From: Cubamyces lactineus
Taxonomy: Eukaryota; Basidiomycota; Agaricomycetes; Polyporales; Polyporaceae
NCBI GenBank assembly: GCA_022376465.1
Contig: JACDTU010000001.1
Coordinates: 2,480,001-2,544,000 of the forward strand
Length of the DNA stretch: 64,000 nt
Direction: 5' to 3'
In this document: positions 1-11,600 of the stretch, one piece after another
How positions within the stretch are numbered: the first letter of the stretch is position 1
Layout of the letters: each line of letters opens with the position of its first letter
Translations under genes and position numbers: made by a program
Notes under the pieces: model-generated
What the model was told of the DNA's origin: nothing
Seen by the model: the letters and a program-made list of their open reading frames with translations, nothing else
Database searches by the model: none

Positions 1-60
1 GCTTGTGAGAGAATTAATAGAAAATCGTCTACGCAGGATACATGGCAGATCAGCTCTGTC

Positions 61-114
61 TCTCCTAGGCAGACGTATCGATGCGCTTTATTGAGGGGAG
101 GGAGGGACGAACGC
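61..114. repeat. 54 bp dispersed repeat, copy 1
   Basis: This segment matches 61671-61724 at 49 of 54 positions by eye. Its first 15 or so bases also resemble 20890-20904. It contains a purine-rich GGGGAGGGAGGGACGA run. It lies about 365 bp upstream of the P1 start. No coding potential or clear terminal inverted repeat is visible. It may be a transposon-end remnant or a shared promoter fragment. Confidence 0.6.
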
Positions 115-478
115 AAGAGGTATCCAAGCGAAGCCGCAGTGCGCCTGTCTTCACAACGATGGTGGCTGTGCTCGAATCCCTTTTCGACTCGCCGGCACCG
201 GCACCGGCTATGGCAAGTTTGTGCATTTATTGTTCGAAGCCTGCAGCTGGGTATTTACCTGGACATGCTGCAAATCTGCCGATGTGTCCCAATAGATCTG
301 ACCCCAGAAAGTCGTACAAGGCGATGGGGTAATGATCGACAATTGGAAGACGAAGCCTCTGGTTCTGGATAGGGTTCTCGCATGTCAAGGGTTGTGGCAC
401 ATGATCAGTCTTCACAAATGGTACAAGTACCCTCCCCGCTCAGCCAAAACGCCCGCTGTTACTCTGCTCCCGTCCACT

Positions 479-2329
479 ATGCGCGGCTCCGGAGATCGTA
501 CTCGCTTTGTAGGCTTCACGGTCGAGCGCGATCCAGATGGACCCTTGCTCAGGAAGGACAAGAGCCCGCCCGCCCTCAGGACCCCTAACGGCCTCATCTG
601 GGCCCACGAACTCGACGAGTTCTTCTACATCGCCCGCGCCCCACAGGTCCCCAACTATGTAACCACTTGGTCCCGCAGCATGCTGAAAACGATTGGAGAG
701 CATTATGACACCCTAGAGAGATATCGATGGGAGGTCCCTCTCCAGCCGCCTCGCATCATCCGCCCTTGGCCTGTCCTCAAGCTTCCTTACGATCATCCAG
801 CTCAGACCGATCCACCCATAGGTGCGATTGACGAGGGCTGCGATCGCGAGCATCCGGACCGCATACTGTATACACTTCGTCCCGATGAATGCATCGACGA
901 TTTGTGGTGGCTCTACACCCAGAGAATCCCCCGTCGATGCCCATCAGACCCTTCCCAGCCTTGTACCGCTAGACTTGTGCGAAATCATGCTCCTGGCGAC
1001 ACGGCTCCGACCCTCGAAGGGCTGCCATACGACTTCCTCTGGTGCGAACACTTCCGGGCCAAGCTCGAGAGCAAGAGCGTTAACGACAAGTCCGATCTGA
1101 TCGCGAAGACCGTGCGCGATTTGCTGGAAGATGAAGCCATCGTCGGAGACTCCCTCGGTGTCCGTTTTATCTCGCGTGGAAGTACGCGTGGCTCGAGCAA
1201 TACCGCGAGGGCGACTTCAGGCCAGGCCTCTCCTGCGGACTTGTTCTCCACGAACGACCTTCCGAAACTGGAGGAAAAGATCCCTGAGGCTTTTCTTCCC
1301 GACATCCTCCTTGTTCATGATCCTGAACGAACTACCCAACACACGTCTGGCACGCCAAATGAGCCGGTCACATATCGGCGCGTCGAATATCGCCTTCCAC
1401 AATCCGGTGGCGTCGAAAACGAGGAACCCCAGAGTATGACGGATTATTCTTCGCCCGTCAAGGGCTTAGACACCGAGGACCGCGTCGCGCATCTCCATCT
1501 ACGGCAGACAAACCGGCTTGGCACGGGCCACCATTCGTCTGTGTACCGAGCCCCACTCACGCTTCCACCTCCCCTTTCTGCGTACTCGCCGACTGGCCAA
1601 GTGACTGTCGCGGCGAAGCTTGCATTTCCTCGCTGTACCGCCCACGCGCTCCTCCATAACGAGGCGCGTACATACAGCGCATTCCCCGAGCATGCGCAGA
1701 CTGAATACTGCGGGTACAACGTCGTTCCGCCATGTCACTACCCAGTACCCATCGGTCCCATTGTTCCCAAGTTCTACGGATTCTACTTGCCCGTGGGCGA
1801 AGATGGCAAGACTAAGGACGAGTTCGCACTCCATGGGAAGGAGCATAACATGTGCCGCGAAGACGCAGCGTGCAGCGTTTCCTGGAGATCCCCTATACTG
1901 CTCATGGAGGAGTGTGGTGAGCCCGTCAAGCCTGAGAACTTCACGGTGGACGAACGGTATAGTATACTTCACGAGTGTGTGCTTATATGACGCTAACGTC
2001 TTCTCTGCAGAACGGAGTGCTTCTCCTTGCTGCTGCGTCTCCACGAGCTGCGCATCACCCAGGGTTCGTTCTACGTGCGCAACGTCCTCATACAACCGGG
2101 GCCGCTTTCCGCGCGGCCATCGCAACGCGCGTTGGGCACTCCGAGCTTCCGCATCATCGATTTCGGACGTGCGCGCGTCCTCGCATATCTGCTCGCGGCT
2201 ATCAAGGAGACGGACGCGGAGAAGCGGCAGGTTGAGCGCTCCCGTGCAATCAACGACCAATATTTCGCAATGCGAGCCGAAGAGCAGCAGGCACGGGACC
2301 AGTTCTCCCTAGATATGTTTGCTTTCTGA
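479..2329 (+). CDS. Protein kinase-like protein lacking the catalytic Asp (family member P1)
   Basis: Predicted 598-residue intracellular kinase-fold protein, probably a pseudokinase. Exons are 479-1956 and 2011-2329; the intron is phase 2 and the reading frame closes. The start was chosen because the paralogue P2 begins at the equivalent place; an in-frame ATG at 332 would add 49 residues. The N-terminal part has a family-specific segment (RDPDGP, then WAHELDEFFYIAR). The kinase-like part has a glycine loop NRLGTGHHSSVYRA (about 345-358), the ATP-site lysine in VAAK (K380), a helix-C-type Glu (NEARTY), a hinge ILLMEECGEP and DFG in IIDFGRA (D543). The catalytic loop reads QGSFYVRNVLIQPG, with Ser512 where HRD has Asp. 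It is most similar to P2. The fold is clear, catalysis is doubtful, and no substrate is known. Confidence 0.85.
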
Positions 2330-2588
2330 ATGTTTGGTGCCATGTCCACAACACAACCGCGCAAGGAAAGAAGTGTAGACGCGGCTGACGCTTCATTTCT
2401 GGGCGTATGTACGATAGCGATTTGCAGCGTGTGTGCGATCGTGCATGCGTGCGAACGGTTGCGACAATGTGATTGAGATACCGCGATGAATAAGATAAGT
2501 ACTCTACAATGATTGTACACTTCCCTGTCCCTGTTCCGCCATTATCAAGAGTTGTCTGCTGCATATTCATCAACGACGCGTCCTCGCG

Positions 2589-4008
2589 TCATGCGAAGAG
2601 CTTCTTGAACTGCTTCTTCTCCTTTTCGCGTTTTTCGCGGAGGCGGCCGCGCACCTTCTCGAGCTCGCCAATGATCGCCTTGTCGTCCTTGACGAGCTGG
2701 TGCGCCTTGACGAGCGCTTCCTCCGCCTCCTCGTCTTCCTTCAGCACGACGTGCGCGAGGGCCTCGCGGTAGAGCGCTTTCGCTGTTATGTCAAAGAAAC
2801 GTACGTCAGCTGCGATCGAAGCGGGCCGAGACAAGGAGCACACAAACCCTTGTCAGCGTCGTTGAGCTCGAGCGACGCAATCGCGCGGTCGGTGACACGG
2901 AGCGCGAGACGCGCGTTGGCAGACCCGCCGGCACGAAGCGCCGCGAGTGCGGAGTTGAGGAGGAGCGGGGCGAGCAGCGCCTCGAAGGAGTCCTTGAGCT
3001 CCGGCGGCTTGTCCTCGGGGAGATCGAGGTGGAAGTCGAGGTACCTAATCGCCTCTGCACGGCGTTCCGCGTGTCAAAAAAACACTCGCACTTCTGTGAA
3101 GGGATCCGACGCGGCATCGAACGTACTTTGGTATTTCCGGAGTGCCTCCTCGTACTTGCCGTCCTTGAAGAGCTTGTTTCCCACCTCGCGGACGTCGCGC
3201 GCGATCTTGAGCGCGGTCTCGGGGCTCTCCCCGACGTCCTTTCCGTCGATGGGGTCCTGGTCCTCGGGGTAGTCCTCGTACACGTCGCCGTCTGCCGCTG
3301 CGGGCTCGGCGAGCGAGGGGTCGTCGGGAGAGAGCTGGCCACAGTCGGCAATTATGCAGGGCTCGATGGGGACGTCACCACTGGCCGTCTCAGTGTTCTC
3401 GATCGCGCGCACGATGGACTTGCCGCGGACAACTTCACCGAAGACGACGTGTTTGCCGTCGAGATGGGGCGTGGGGTTGCAAGTGATGAAGAATTGCGAA
3501 CCGTTCGTGTTCGCGCCCGCGTTGGCCTGGCGTTACCGTGTTGGATTCTCGTGCGCTGGGTAGCGTAACGGAATTTGACGTACCATCGAGAGGAGGAAGC
3601 GCTTCGAGTGCTTGACTTCGAAGTTCTCGTCCTCAAACTTTTCCCCGTAGATGGACTCGCCACCGGTACCGTTGCCCGCGGTAAAGTCACCACCCTGGAC
3701 CATGAACCTATGGGCTAGTCAGACGACTGTGTGGAGCCTAGGACTGTTCCCACGTACCCTTTGATTACGCGGTGGAAAGAACATCCCTTGTAGTGCAAGG
3801 GCCTCCCGGACTTGCCCTCTCCCTTTTCTCCGGTGCACAATGCGCCTGTCCGAGGTCAATATAGTCCAAAGGAGTATAACAACATGTACATACGGAAGTT
3901 CTCAGCCGTCTTCGGGACGATGTCGTTGAAGAGCTGCATGACAATCCGTCCCGCCGGTCTTCCGCCGATAGTGATGTCAAAGAATACGATGGGCCTGTTC
4001 GACGCCAT
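2589..4008 (-). CDS. CPR6: Cyclophilin-40-type peptidyl-prolyl isomerase with TPR domain
   Basis: Peptidyl-prolyl cis-trans isomerase of the Cyp40/Cpr6 class, known in other fungi as an Hsp90 co-chaperone of the cytosol. The protein starts [20 protein letters not shown] and continues across several short introns through the cyclophilin core: [37 protein letters not shown] and [12 protein letters not shown]. After a linker rich in Asp and Pro comes a TPR region ([19 protein letters not shown], later LNDADK and [24 protein letters not shown]). The C-terminal tail is charged ([12 protein letters not shown]). Cyp40 proteins carry His where single-domain cyclophilins have the drug-binding Trp, as here in HLDG. 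The start ATG is at 4008; an ATG 14 codons upstream is less likely. It converges with P1 across 259 bp. Confidence 0.93.
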
Positions 4009-5062
4009 GGCTGTCGTTGTCGCTGTGGTTATCCTGGAGTGCAGCAAAGGACGCGTAGATGGTTGAACTGGACGATGTTGGAAGATGTGCGGCTAGGGCG
4101 CATTTTGAGGGGCGAAGGGAAGCAATTCGAGAAACTGCGAGAATGGTTCTCGTCCAAATGCGGGCATAAGCTTCCCGGCCCGGGGTGCCGCTAGAGTGTC
4201 AAGTCTCAAATTGGTAGCCTGAGGTTGCTCAAGTTCGCGCCGACCAGTCCATGGTAACTACAGCACGTAGTGACTGCAGAGCTTTTTTATGGAGTTGGCG
4301 ACCGAACCACGACCATGGGCCATCTCCATGGAGTTTGCTGTAGTCAAACTCAAATAGGGCTGCGCTGCCTGTTGTGAGTGACAATTTGAGAGGCGTGGTC
4401 GTGCTCATGTCTTGCGTAAATCATCAAATGAAACTATACTATCAATAGGTGCGCAGTTTACGGGTCAGATGTGCGAAGTACCACATGGTAGCATTGACTC
4501 CAGGACGCGTGCCTCGTTGACTGGGAGGCAGAGTTTGCACCGTAAGTCTGTGGTTTAGCCCAGTATAGGCATATCGTACGGTCATGTGACCGGTAAAGGA
4601 AATGCAACCCATTATCGCCAGTCGCGTGTTTCTCCGCCTTCGTCCTGACCACCACCATCTGTTCTGGTTCTGCATGTCTCGGTCTATCTCATGTGTGCAC
4701 AACTGCTTTTGGGCCCTGCGCTTTGCTATCTCAGAGCAGCGCTATTGCTCCCCCTGAGCATAAGTCGTGGCAAATGACCATGGGAAACCGCGGGCCTAAC
4801 TCACTGTGTCCCTCATGGTCACCATCTAACTCAATTCTTTGTTTACCTCGGTGCCTGGATGACCTGCATGCCTAGTACCTATTACGCTCAGCCAGCGGCG
4901 TAGTACCATATGGTTGCTGAATGGAACAGGCATCATGGGCGCCGCTCCGATGTTCGTAGGATCGCCGGTGACGCGACTGGCTGGTATCGGTATCGGCTGA
5001 GGAGGTCATATAACGCGCTCGTATGGAGATCTCGCCATTCGCGAATCGTCCCTTAGTCCAGG
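4009..5062. other. Intergenic region, divergent promoters
   Basis: About 1.05 kb between the divergent cyclophilin-40 and arrestin-like genes. It should hold both promoters. I see no gene, RNA or repeat that I can support in it. Confidence 0.6.
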
Positions 5063-6712
5063 ATGGACTCAGGCCTCCCTGAATACACCCCATCATCCTC
5101 CGGCTCTGTGCTCAGTCCGGGGCATCAGTCGACAGCCCGCTACCCGACGGAACATCGCTACAATCTCGTAACATCCAACGGCCGACCCTGGCTGACCCTG
5201 AAGGTCTTCAGCAAAGCGCCCGCGTCCAATTATCTTCCGGCATTCTACCAAGGCGAGACCGTCACAGGGATTGTTCAGCTTAGCCTCAGCACAGGTGAAC
5301 CCATTAAATCCATCTCCGTTCAGGTAAGTTGGGAGGTGGTCCGACTGCCATTGTGTCTACCAACCGCACAAGCGTTCTGATCCACAAATCTCGCCGCGAT
5401 CTCGTCCTCTGCATTCCTGATCCTTACCATCTAGATTGTCGGACAAATGACGTCGTCAGTGACTGATGTTCTCAGCTTCATTCAATTGTCCTCGATGTTA
5501 TGGACGCGTACCGCTGTATCGGGTGCCTCATCGTCCCCAGCTGCGGCTTTAGACAAGCTGGTAGGGAATCACGAGTGGCCGTTCAATATCACGTTACCCG
5601 ATGAATGTGAGCTGAAGTCTCCGAACGGGTCGCTCGAGAAGTATCCCCTTCCGGCTTCCTTCTCCGAGCGGATGGCTAGAGTTCATATCCAGTATCAACT
5701 CGTCGTGACGGTCCATCGAAGCAGGTTCCGGGTAGGCAGTACGTGAGTGCTTCGTATATCGATTCCTCTCTGTCTGCGCTAAGTGCCACCGTTTAGTCTT
5801 GGAACTGTGATTGGATATTGCCCTATCATTCGCCCGAGCGCGCCCACTCCTGCACGCCAGCTTGCCTATATCGAGAACGCCCCATTGGTTGGACCGGATG
5901 GAGATCCAGACGGCTGGAAGTGCCTCCAACCACTCCGTATTATTGGGTCCGTCTTCTCGACGCGAACGGTCGAAGCCACTTGTTCGGTGAGTTGCCGCGC
6001 CTCGCAAGCGAAATGTACCTGACCTAGTGCGGCCAGCTCGCCTTGGCCGAACCTGTGGGTGCCCGCGCCGCGTTATGGATGCGAACGTGCACTCTCTGAC
6101 ATCTTCCTTCAGCTATGCTATACACGAGGTAGTGCTATCCCTTGTCTCATGACAATAGAGACTTCCGATCCTCAAGCCCTGCTTCTTTTGTCTGCACCGC
6201 GGAGCCCTGTCGTCCGATTGGTGCGGACAATTTCGACTAACGACCCGACGGCCGGCTCCGTCGGCGTGAAGGGGGCGAAGAAGCTCCCTAGACTGGGGTA
6301 CGAGAGCAACGTGGAGGAAATCACGACGGCGGTCTGGTGGCCAGACCCGCATGGAAGTGATGCGAGCAGCCCGCAAAGGAAGGTGCTACACGGAGAGATC
6401 CATCTCTCCAAGGCCCTAAAGCCCTCTTGCAGCCTAGGCAGATTCGAGATATCGGTGTGTGTTCCCTTACATTCCAAGCCCTCGACGTGTGTCCACCTAC
6501 CCTGCTCACATGCGCAGTATTCGGTTGCTGTTTTCTGTCCGAGAGCGGTTGCCTTCCTACCCGAGAGCGGAGCTGAGGCGGTGTTACTGCGGCAGCCCGT
6601 AGTCATTGGGACGGCCTATGCTCCTGGACCACGGCCGAGAGTTTACTCACCGCCCGGGTATGATGATGCAAATTCGACGGGGCAAGCCTCAGAGTTTCGT
6701 CTTTTTCGGTGA
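5063..6712 (+). CDS. Arrestin-like N-terminal domain protein
   Basis: Predicted 437-residue arrestin-fold protein. Fungal relatives act as adaptors in ubiquitination and endocytosis of membrane proteins; the cargo here is unknown. Six exons close in frame: 5063-5323, 5435-5742, 5797-5986, 6037-6054 (an 18 bp microexon), 6113-6454 and 6518-6712. Visible arrestin features are the opening strand region (LTLKVFSKAPASNYLPAFYQ, then GETVTGIVQLSL), a middle segment NHEWPFNITLPDE and PLPASFSERMARVHIQYQLVV, and the downstream LCYTRGSAIPCLMTIE strand typical of arrestin-like proteins. The C-terminal tail carries PGYDDANSTG. I do not see a clear PPxY motif of the kind used to recruit Nedd4/Rsp5 ligases. 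Confidence 0.85.
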
Positions 6713-8093
6713 CTATAGCAGCGCGCGCGAGGGCCCTCCGCGCGTCCCGCACTCGCGCTCGGCTGCCTCGTGGTGATATTTGGTCAGTGGTCGCGTTTTG
6801 TAATCAATAATGCGGGGAGCTTTTCGAATACCATTGGAGCTCCGTGCACAGGCCCTGCGAGTGCCACGTCTTGTGATCTCTTTCTACAGTGCCTCATCCG
6901 TATGCAGAGCGCCATGCCCGCGAGCGACCTCCCCTGGGCTTATCGCTCTTGCCACGCACCGGCGCAAAACTTCGGAGGTGAGGCTCTAGAAGTATGCTCG
7001 AATTTGTCAGGCTAACGTCCCGGGGCGAATTGCCTGCATTAGTGAAACACCGTGCTGAGAGGCGTAAGCCACAAGGCTTGTTCCGAACGCGGCTTCTGTC
7101 TCGCCAGGAGGTCGACGGCTTTCCTCATTCTTTCTTTCGACCTGCCGTTGAGCGCAAATTCTCACAGTTGTGCAGAACGGTGTGGCACGTCCACGTGGGA
7201 TGAAGCGCCTCCCCGTCGACTGACACCGATCACGGTGACGGTCTTATGCAAATTTCGCGATGCTCAGCCTTGCCATTCTCTGCGACAAATTTCGTGCACA
7301 CGACGCAGTAACCTCAATAGCATCCTGGCGATACAGATCAGATTCGCATTCACACCTTCCGATATGCCAGAGATCTTCCTGCACTGACCCAATCTCGCGA
7401 CCGCGCGCGATACAGGTTCCGAATAGGACCCTGCCAGGAGGCGGCGGAAGTCAGAACTACGTATCGGCGGGTTCCTTCTCGCCATCGTTCACTGCGGGCC
7501 AGTCCTCCTCACCGGCCAAAGCCATGCAGGTCGCTTCCCAAGGCTTTTATCTTGATGCTGCGACTGTCGCGGCGTCCTGCCAGCGCTATATATCCGAAGT
7601 TCGCCAGCGGGAAGGACCCCCTTCAGGTGTGGACGCGCACTGCCCAAGTGGGTGAGTCACATACCCTTTGTGGAGGTGTGGATACCTGCATTAGGCAGGG
7701 CTTGACTCTGCGCTGCGTTTCCTTACTCAATTGTGGACAGCCAGATCTGGGTCGCGTCGGATCTCTCTGGAAGTTGGCAAACGCTTGGTGATCCTGTGCG
7801 ACGCCGGGTACCCTGACGGGCAGTCAGGATGTTTTCTGTAGGCAATACGACGCACAAACACAGACGCTCTCCTCCTGGTCCGAAGTGGAGGTAGCAAAGC
7901 GCCGAAACCGCTGGGACCCGTATAAAAGTAGAGGTACGTTGGGCCGTCCAGTCCTCATCGTCTCTACTCCCCGAACAGCTATCTTCTCGACCTACATTAT
8001 CCACGACAACTCTACAACACAGCCCGGTGCTTACAATGAGCTCACAGGCGAGCCTAATACTTGGCATGCCCGTGTGGTCTGAGCTGATTCATT
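6713..8093. other. Intergenic region with no supported gene
   Basis: About 1.4 kb between the arrestin-like gene and the small Zn2Cys6 gene. Short open frames around 7260-7655 show no recognisable domain and no consistent splice pattern. The only clear element is the TATA box at 7921-7928. Confidence 0.5.
7921..7928 (+). promoter_or_regulatory. TATA box of the Zn2Cys6 gene
   Basis: The string TATAAAAG lies 173 bp upstream of the proposed ATG at 8094, followed by a pyrimidine-rich stretch. It supports a real transcription unit. An upstream ATG at 8036, out of frame and overlapping the main start, would be a uORF in this transcript. Confidence 0.6.
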
Positions 8094-8425
8094 ATGACAC
8101 AGACTTCGACCGCCCAACAAGGCAACAACCAGGGTCAGGACTCGGACGACGACGTCTACAGCCAGCCCAGAACCCCGCGCCGCACCCCGATGGCGTGTCA
8201 GTTCTGTCGAGGTAATGCATCTGCCATCGCGTTCGCGGTATTCAGACCTGGAGCCAGCTGACAATGGCCGTGCCGCAGGCCGGAAACTCAAGTGTGACGG
8301 TCGCCAGACCTGCGCTAACTGCCAGCGCCGAGGCATTGCCTGCACCTACGTTCCGATGTGAGCTTATACTCTGTGTCTCGGCAGCGAATGCGGTGATTGA
8401 CTCATGGCTCCGCAGTCAGAAGTAA
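8094..8425 (+). CDS. Very small Zn(2)Cys(6) binuclear-cluster protein
   Basis: Predicted 68-residue nuclear protein made almost entirely of one fungal Zn2Cys6 cluster. Exons are 8094-8211, 8279-8357 and 8416-8425, and the frame closes at TAA. The spliced cluster reads CQFCRGRKLKCDGRQ, then TCANCQRRGIACTYVP, giving the canonical six cysteines (C-x2-C-x6-C-x5-C-x2-C-x6-C). The basic residues between the second and third Cys are those that contact DNA in Gal4-type factors. If the last intron is retained, the frame stops at 8361 after 66 residues. No dimerisation coil or fungal regulatory domain follows, so it may act as a DNA-binding competitor or partner; that is inference. It converges on the 5-phosphatase gene. 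Confidence 0.75.
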
Positions 8426-8602
8426 TACACCATGACTCTTCCACCCATACGGCAGCCTACTCTGCATCGTTTCATAATTTAGTACCATACATAGATCGCG
8501 CAATGTTGTAATTCGTCTGCCGAATTGGATTTCCTATACACGCCACAAAGTCCGGGGATAGAGGTTGTTCTTGGGAAGGTCAAGACGGGATTCGGCGACT
8601 GT

Positions 8603-11600
8603 TCACTGCCCGATGAAGTAGCGCAGGAAGTTCCTTTTGCCGACAACGGAGACGGGCACCGAGGAGCTTAAATCATCGCGGAATAAGACCGGAGTGAAGA
8701 AGGCCACTACAGAAGGATCCATCGGGGACGCTTAGCAATCGAACAATGACGACGTGCTCCAGCTAGCTTACCAAGGCGCTCGACCTTGTCGACGTACGCT
8801 TCTTGCTGACATAGGAAGTGCAAGAAGGCGGTGAGCGAGATCCAGACCTGCAGCCAAGTGGAGAAAATGAGCGACTGTTGACGGGGGGCGAAACGCGACT
8901 TACGTTGACGTTGACAACCGGCAATTGGTCTAGGAGCTATCCAAAGTTATGGGTTCAGAGCACAGACCTCGCTGAAGACCTAGGCCCGATTACCTCAAAC
9001 GCCTCATCTCTGCTTGACATCTCGGCGCATCTCCCCTGGAGCGCGGTAGGCACCACTGGTTCGACCAAGGATTCCAAGAGCTGGGCTAGCGCGTCTGCCA
9101 CCGCAAGTGCCATCTTGGGCTTGCCCTCCGGCTCGTCGAGATCGACTTCGGCGCCAGTGTCGAGGTACTGTATCTTTCAGTCAGCATGATACCGCAGCGC
9201 AAGCCACCCGGACGCCCAACCTCGCGAATCTGTTGCACGAGCTCTTCCTCGCCTCTTACCAAGAAGAGGTCATCCTGGTCACAGGTTGTCAACGTGGCTA
9301 GAAAGGCGGTACACAAGGGCCCACAGACGCTCACCACGTCGGTTGCCTCGCTCATCAGCCAATTGACGAGCCTCATTATCTCGCGTGGGGCATTAACGCC
9401 TCGGTCCTCCGGAAGGAGGCCCCCTGGAGATTTAAGCTCCCTCACAGGCCCGGGTAATCGAACAAGCCAGGAAATGCTGGTCGCGAAGCAGGTGCGTTCT
9501 GCGAGGACAATCAGGTACGGCGGCCCAAATGCATGGAAGGCGGGTGATGCTCACCGTAGTCGCCCGCGATCGCAACAAAATGGTCTCTTCCCAGCGCTGT
9601 GTGCAATACAAGCGTCTCTTCCAGATGCGTAGCCCCAACATTTAGTTGAGACGCGATCGTATCATCGACTAAGACCGTCAGGGAGAGCTCGGCTTTCTCG
9701 CCGGGGAGAATGAGGCCCTAGTACCACAATGAGTCCAGGCAAAGCTGCGGACGCCAAAAGGTACGGACCGTCATGGCGCTCATACGCAGCCAACAGGGAC
9801 CTCACGAACCACATGAGTACGCCATGTAAACTTCCGGGATAACGTGACAGCTTACATAGGTCCGCAGTGGGTGCTGGTGGGACAAAACGGAAGGAGCACG
9901 GTACCTTTGGCATGCCCAGTGAATCCTGACGGTAGCACTAAGACCACGCCGCCTACCTTGCCGACGTTCTCAATCAGCAAATGTCTTGTGGCCGGGCGCT
10001 TATAACTACAGAGTTGTATTGTGGTCAGTATCAAGACCCCAGCGTGCATTGAGTTTGCGCGGAACGTTACCCACAAGACGCGACCGAAGTCGATGGCGGC
10101 GGGGGTAACGCGCACACGAGGCCGTTCCTCCAAGTACTCCAAGCTCGACACGTCGCGCCAAAGACGCTCCACATACGCTTCGTACTCTTGGATAGCCATT
10201 CTGGGGGTCTAAATCGGAGCCAATGCGGCATTGTCCCTTAGCAAACTGGCAGCAATACAACGGCGCAGGAGAGATGACACAGCGGCACGCGACAACCCAG
10301 TGTCTACTTCCTCCGGTCGCTCGGACCAGGAGGCAATGTGTGTGCACGTACCTGTACTTCGAAAACGGCAGATACGGGTCGGTGGTCGCTCATGGTGATC
10401 GCGGGATGGCTGGCGTAGTCCAACTGTTTCACTGAGATTGTTGGTGACGCCATGTGCAGGATACGATCTGTCCAGGCTGGCTTCCGTCTGAGGCCGCATC
10501 CACCAGACTCGGTTAGAACATCCGGACGGGCGGGCTACACGGAGCGCGACGCACTTCAGGTCGTAGCCTAAACGGTCCGTGAACACGCCCGCGGCAAACC
10601 TGTACGATCTAATCGAGTATTTGCGATGCACATTTCTTCACTTCTGATGACTCAGAGTATAAGCATCAGGCGGGACTCACGGAGGATGCGCGATCGGCGG
10701 TTCTACGAAGTCCTCGAAGGCCTTCCTATTCCTCATCGCGAAGGCAAGCTGTTAGTATCGGGCGGAAGCAAGCGTCAACTCCGTGAAGCATGCTAAACGT
10801 AATACCGACCGTACCTGATCAAACTTTCGTAAGGTTTTGATATTCTCCTCCTGCATGTCCTCGGGCGCAAGCAAGGCCCGTATGTCAGCGTCTTGGAGCA
10901 TGATGCGATAGTTCAAATCTGCGAAAATACGAGAGAGCTCGGTGTTAATGCCCCCGGTTATATGGCTTGCACCGCATACCTCCCTATATGCGAGAACCCC
11001 AAGGAGTCATTTTAGCGTCTGCTCGGAGGAAAGACACGCGCAGGCCGCTGCGCAACACAGCGTCAGGACACACAACTTACTAGCCAAAAAAGTGCATCGC
11101 TCTCGAAGACCTGTAGTTGGACGGTAACGGGCCCGTATCCGTTCCCACTTCCGGGCAGCGACTCATCGGCCGCGATGCCAGAGTCGAACTGCAGCCGTTT
11201 GGAGAGGTCGTGGAAGTCGGCGTTGCGCTTCTCGAACATCTCGTCAAAGGCCGCGAGATGAGCGTTGACAAACGTGAATGAGACTGGCCTGCCTTCGTAG
11301 TCCGCGGCGCTGGGCCCGGACGGTGTGGGTGTGAACAGAAGCCGGATTGCCGTGGCGCCCTTGTTGCCCTACGTACCTCCCCAGTGAGCACATGCCCGTC
11401 GAATCTATTGAGATAAAACACGTACCAACATACCCATTATCCCCGCGCCCACGGAGCATGTTCTAATCTCGCTAAAACAGGTCCGCAGCCGCTTTTTGGT
11501 GATAATGACGAGAAGCATGCCGACGAGTTGTTTGGACACGAGCTATGGCGGTGCAGATACGCGATGGGGGAGTAGGGTGGACAGGGCCGCCGTGTGGGCC

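Noticed and set aside
7260..7660. Overlapping open frames that might form a small gene between the arrestin-like and Zn2Cys6 genes.
   Set aside because: No domain, no consistent splice sites and no promoter signal; composition fits chance frames in GC-rich DNA.
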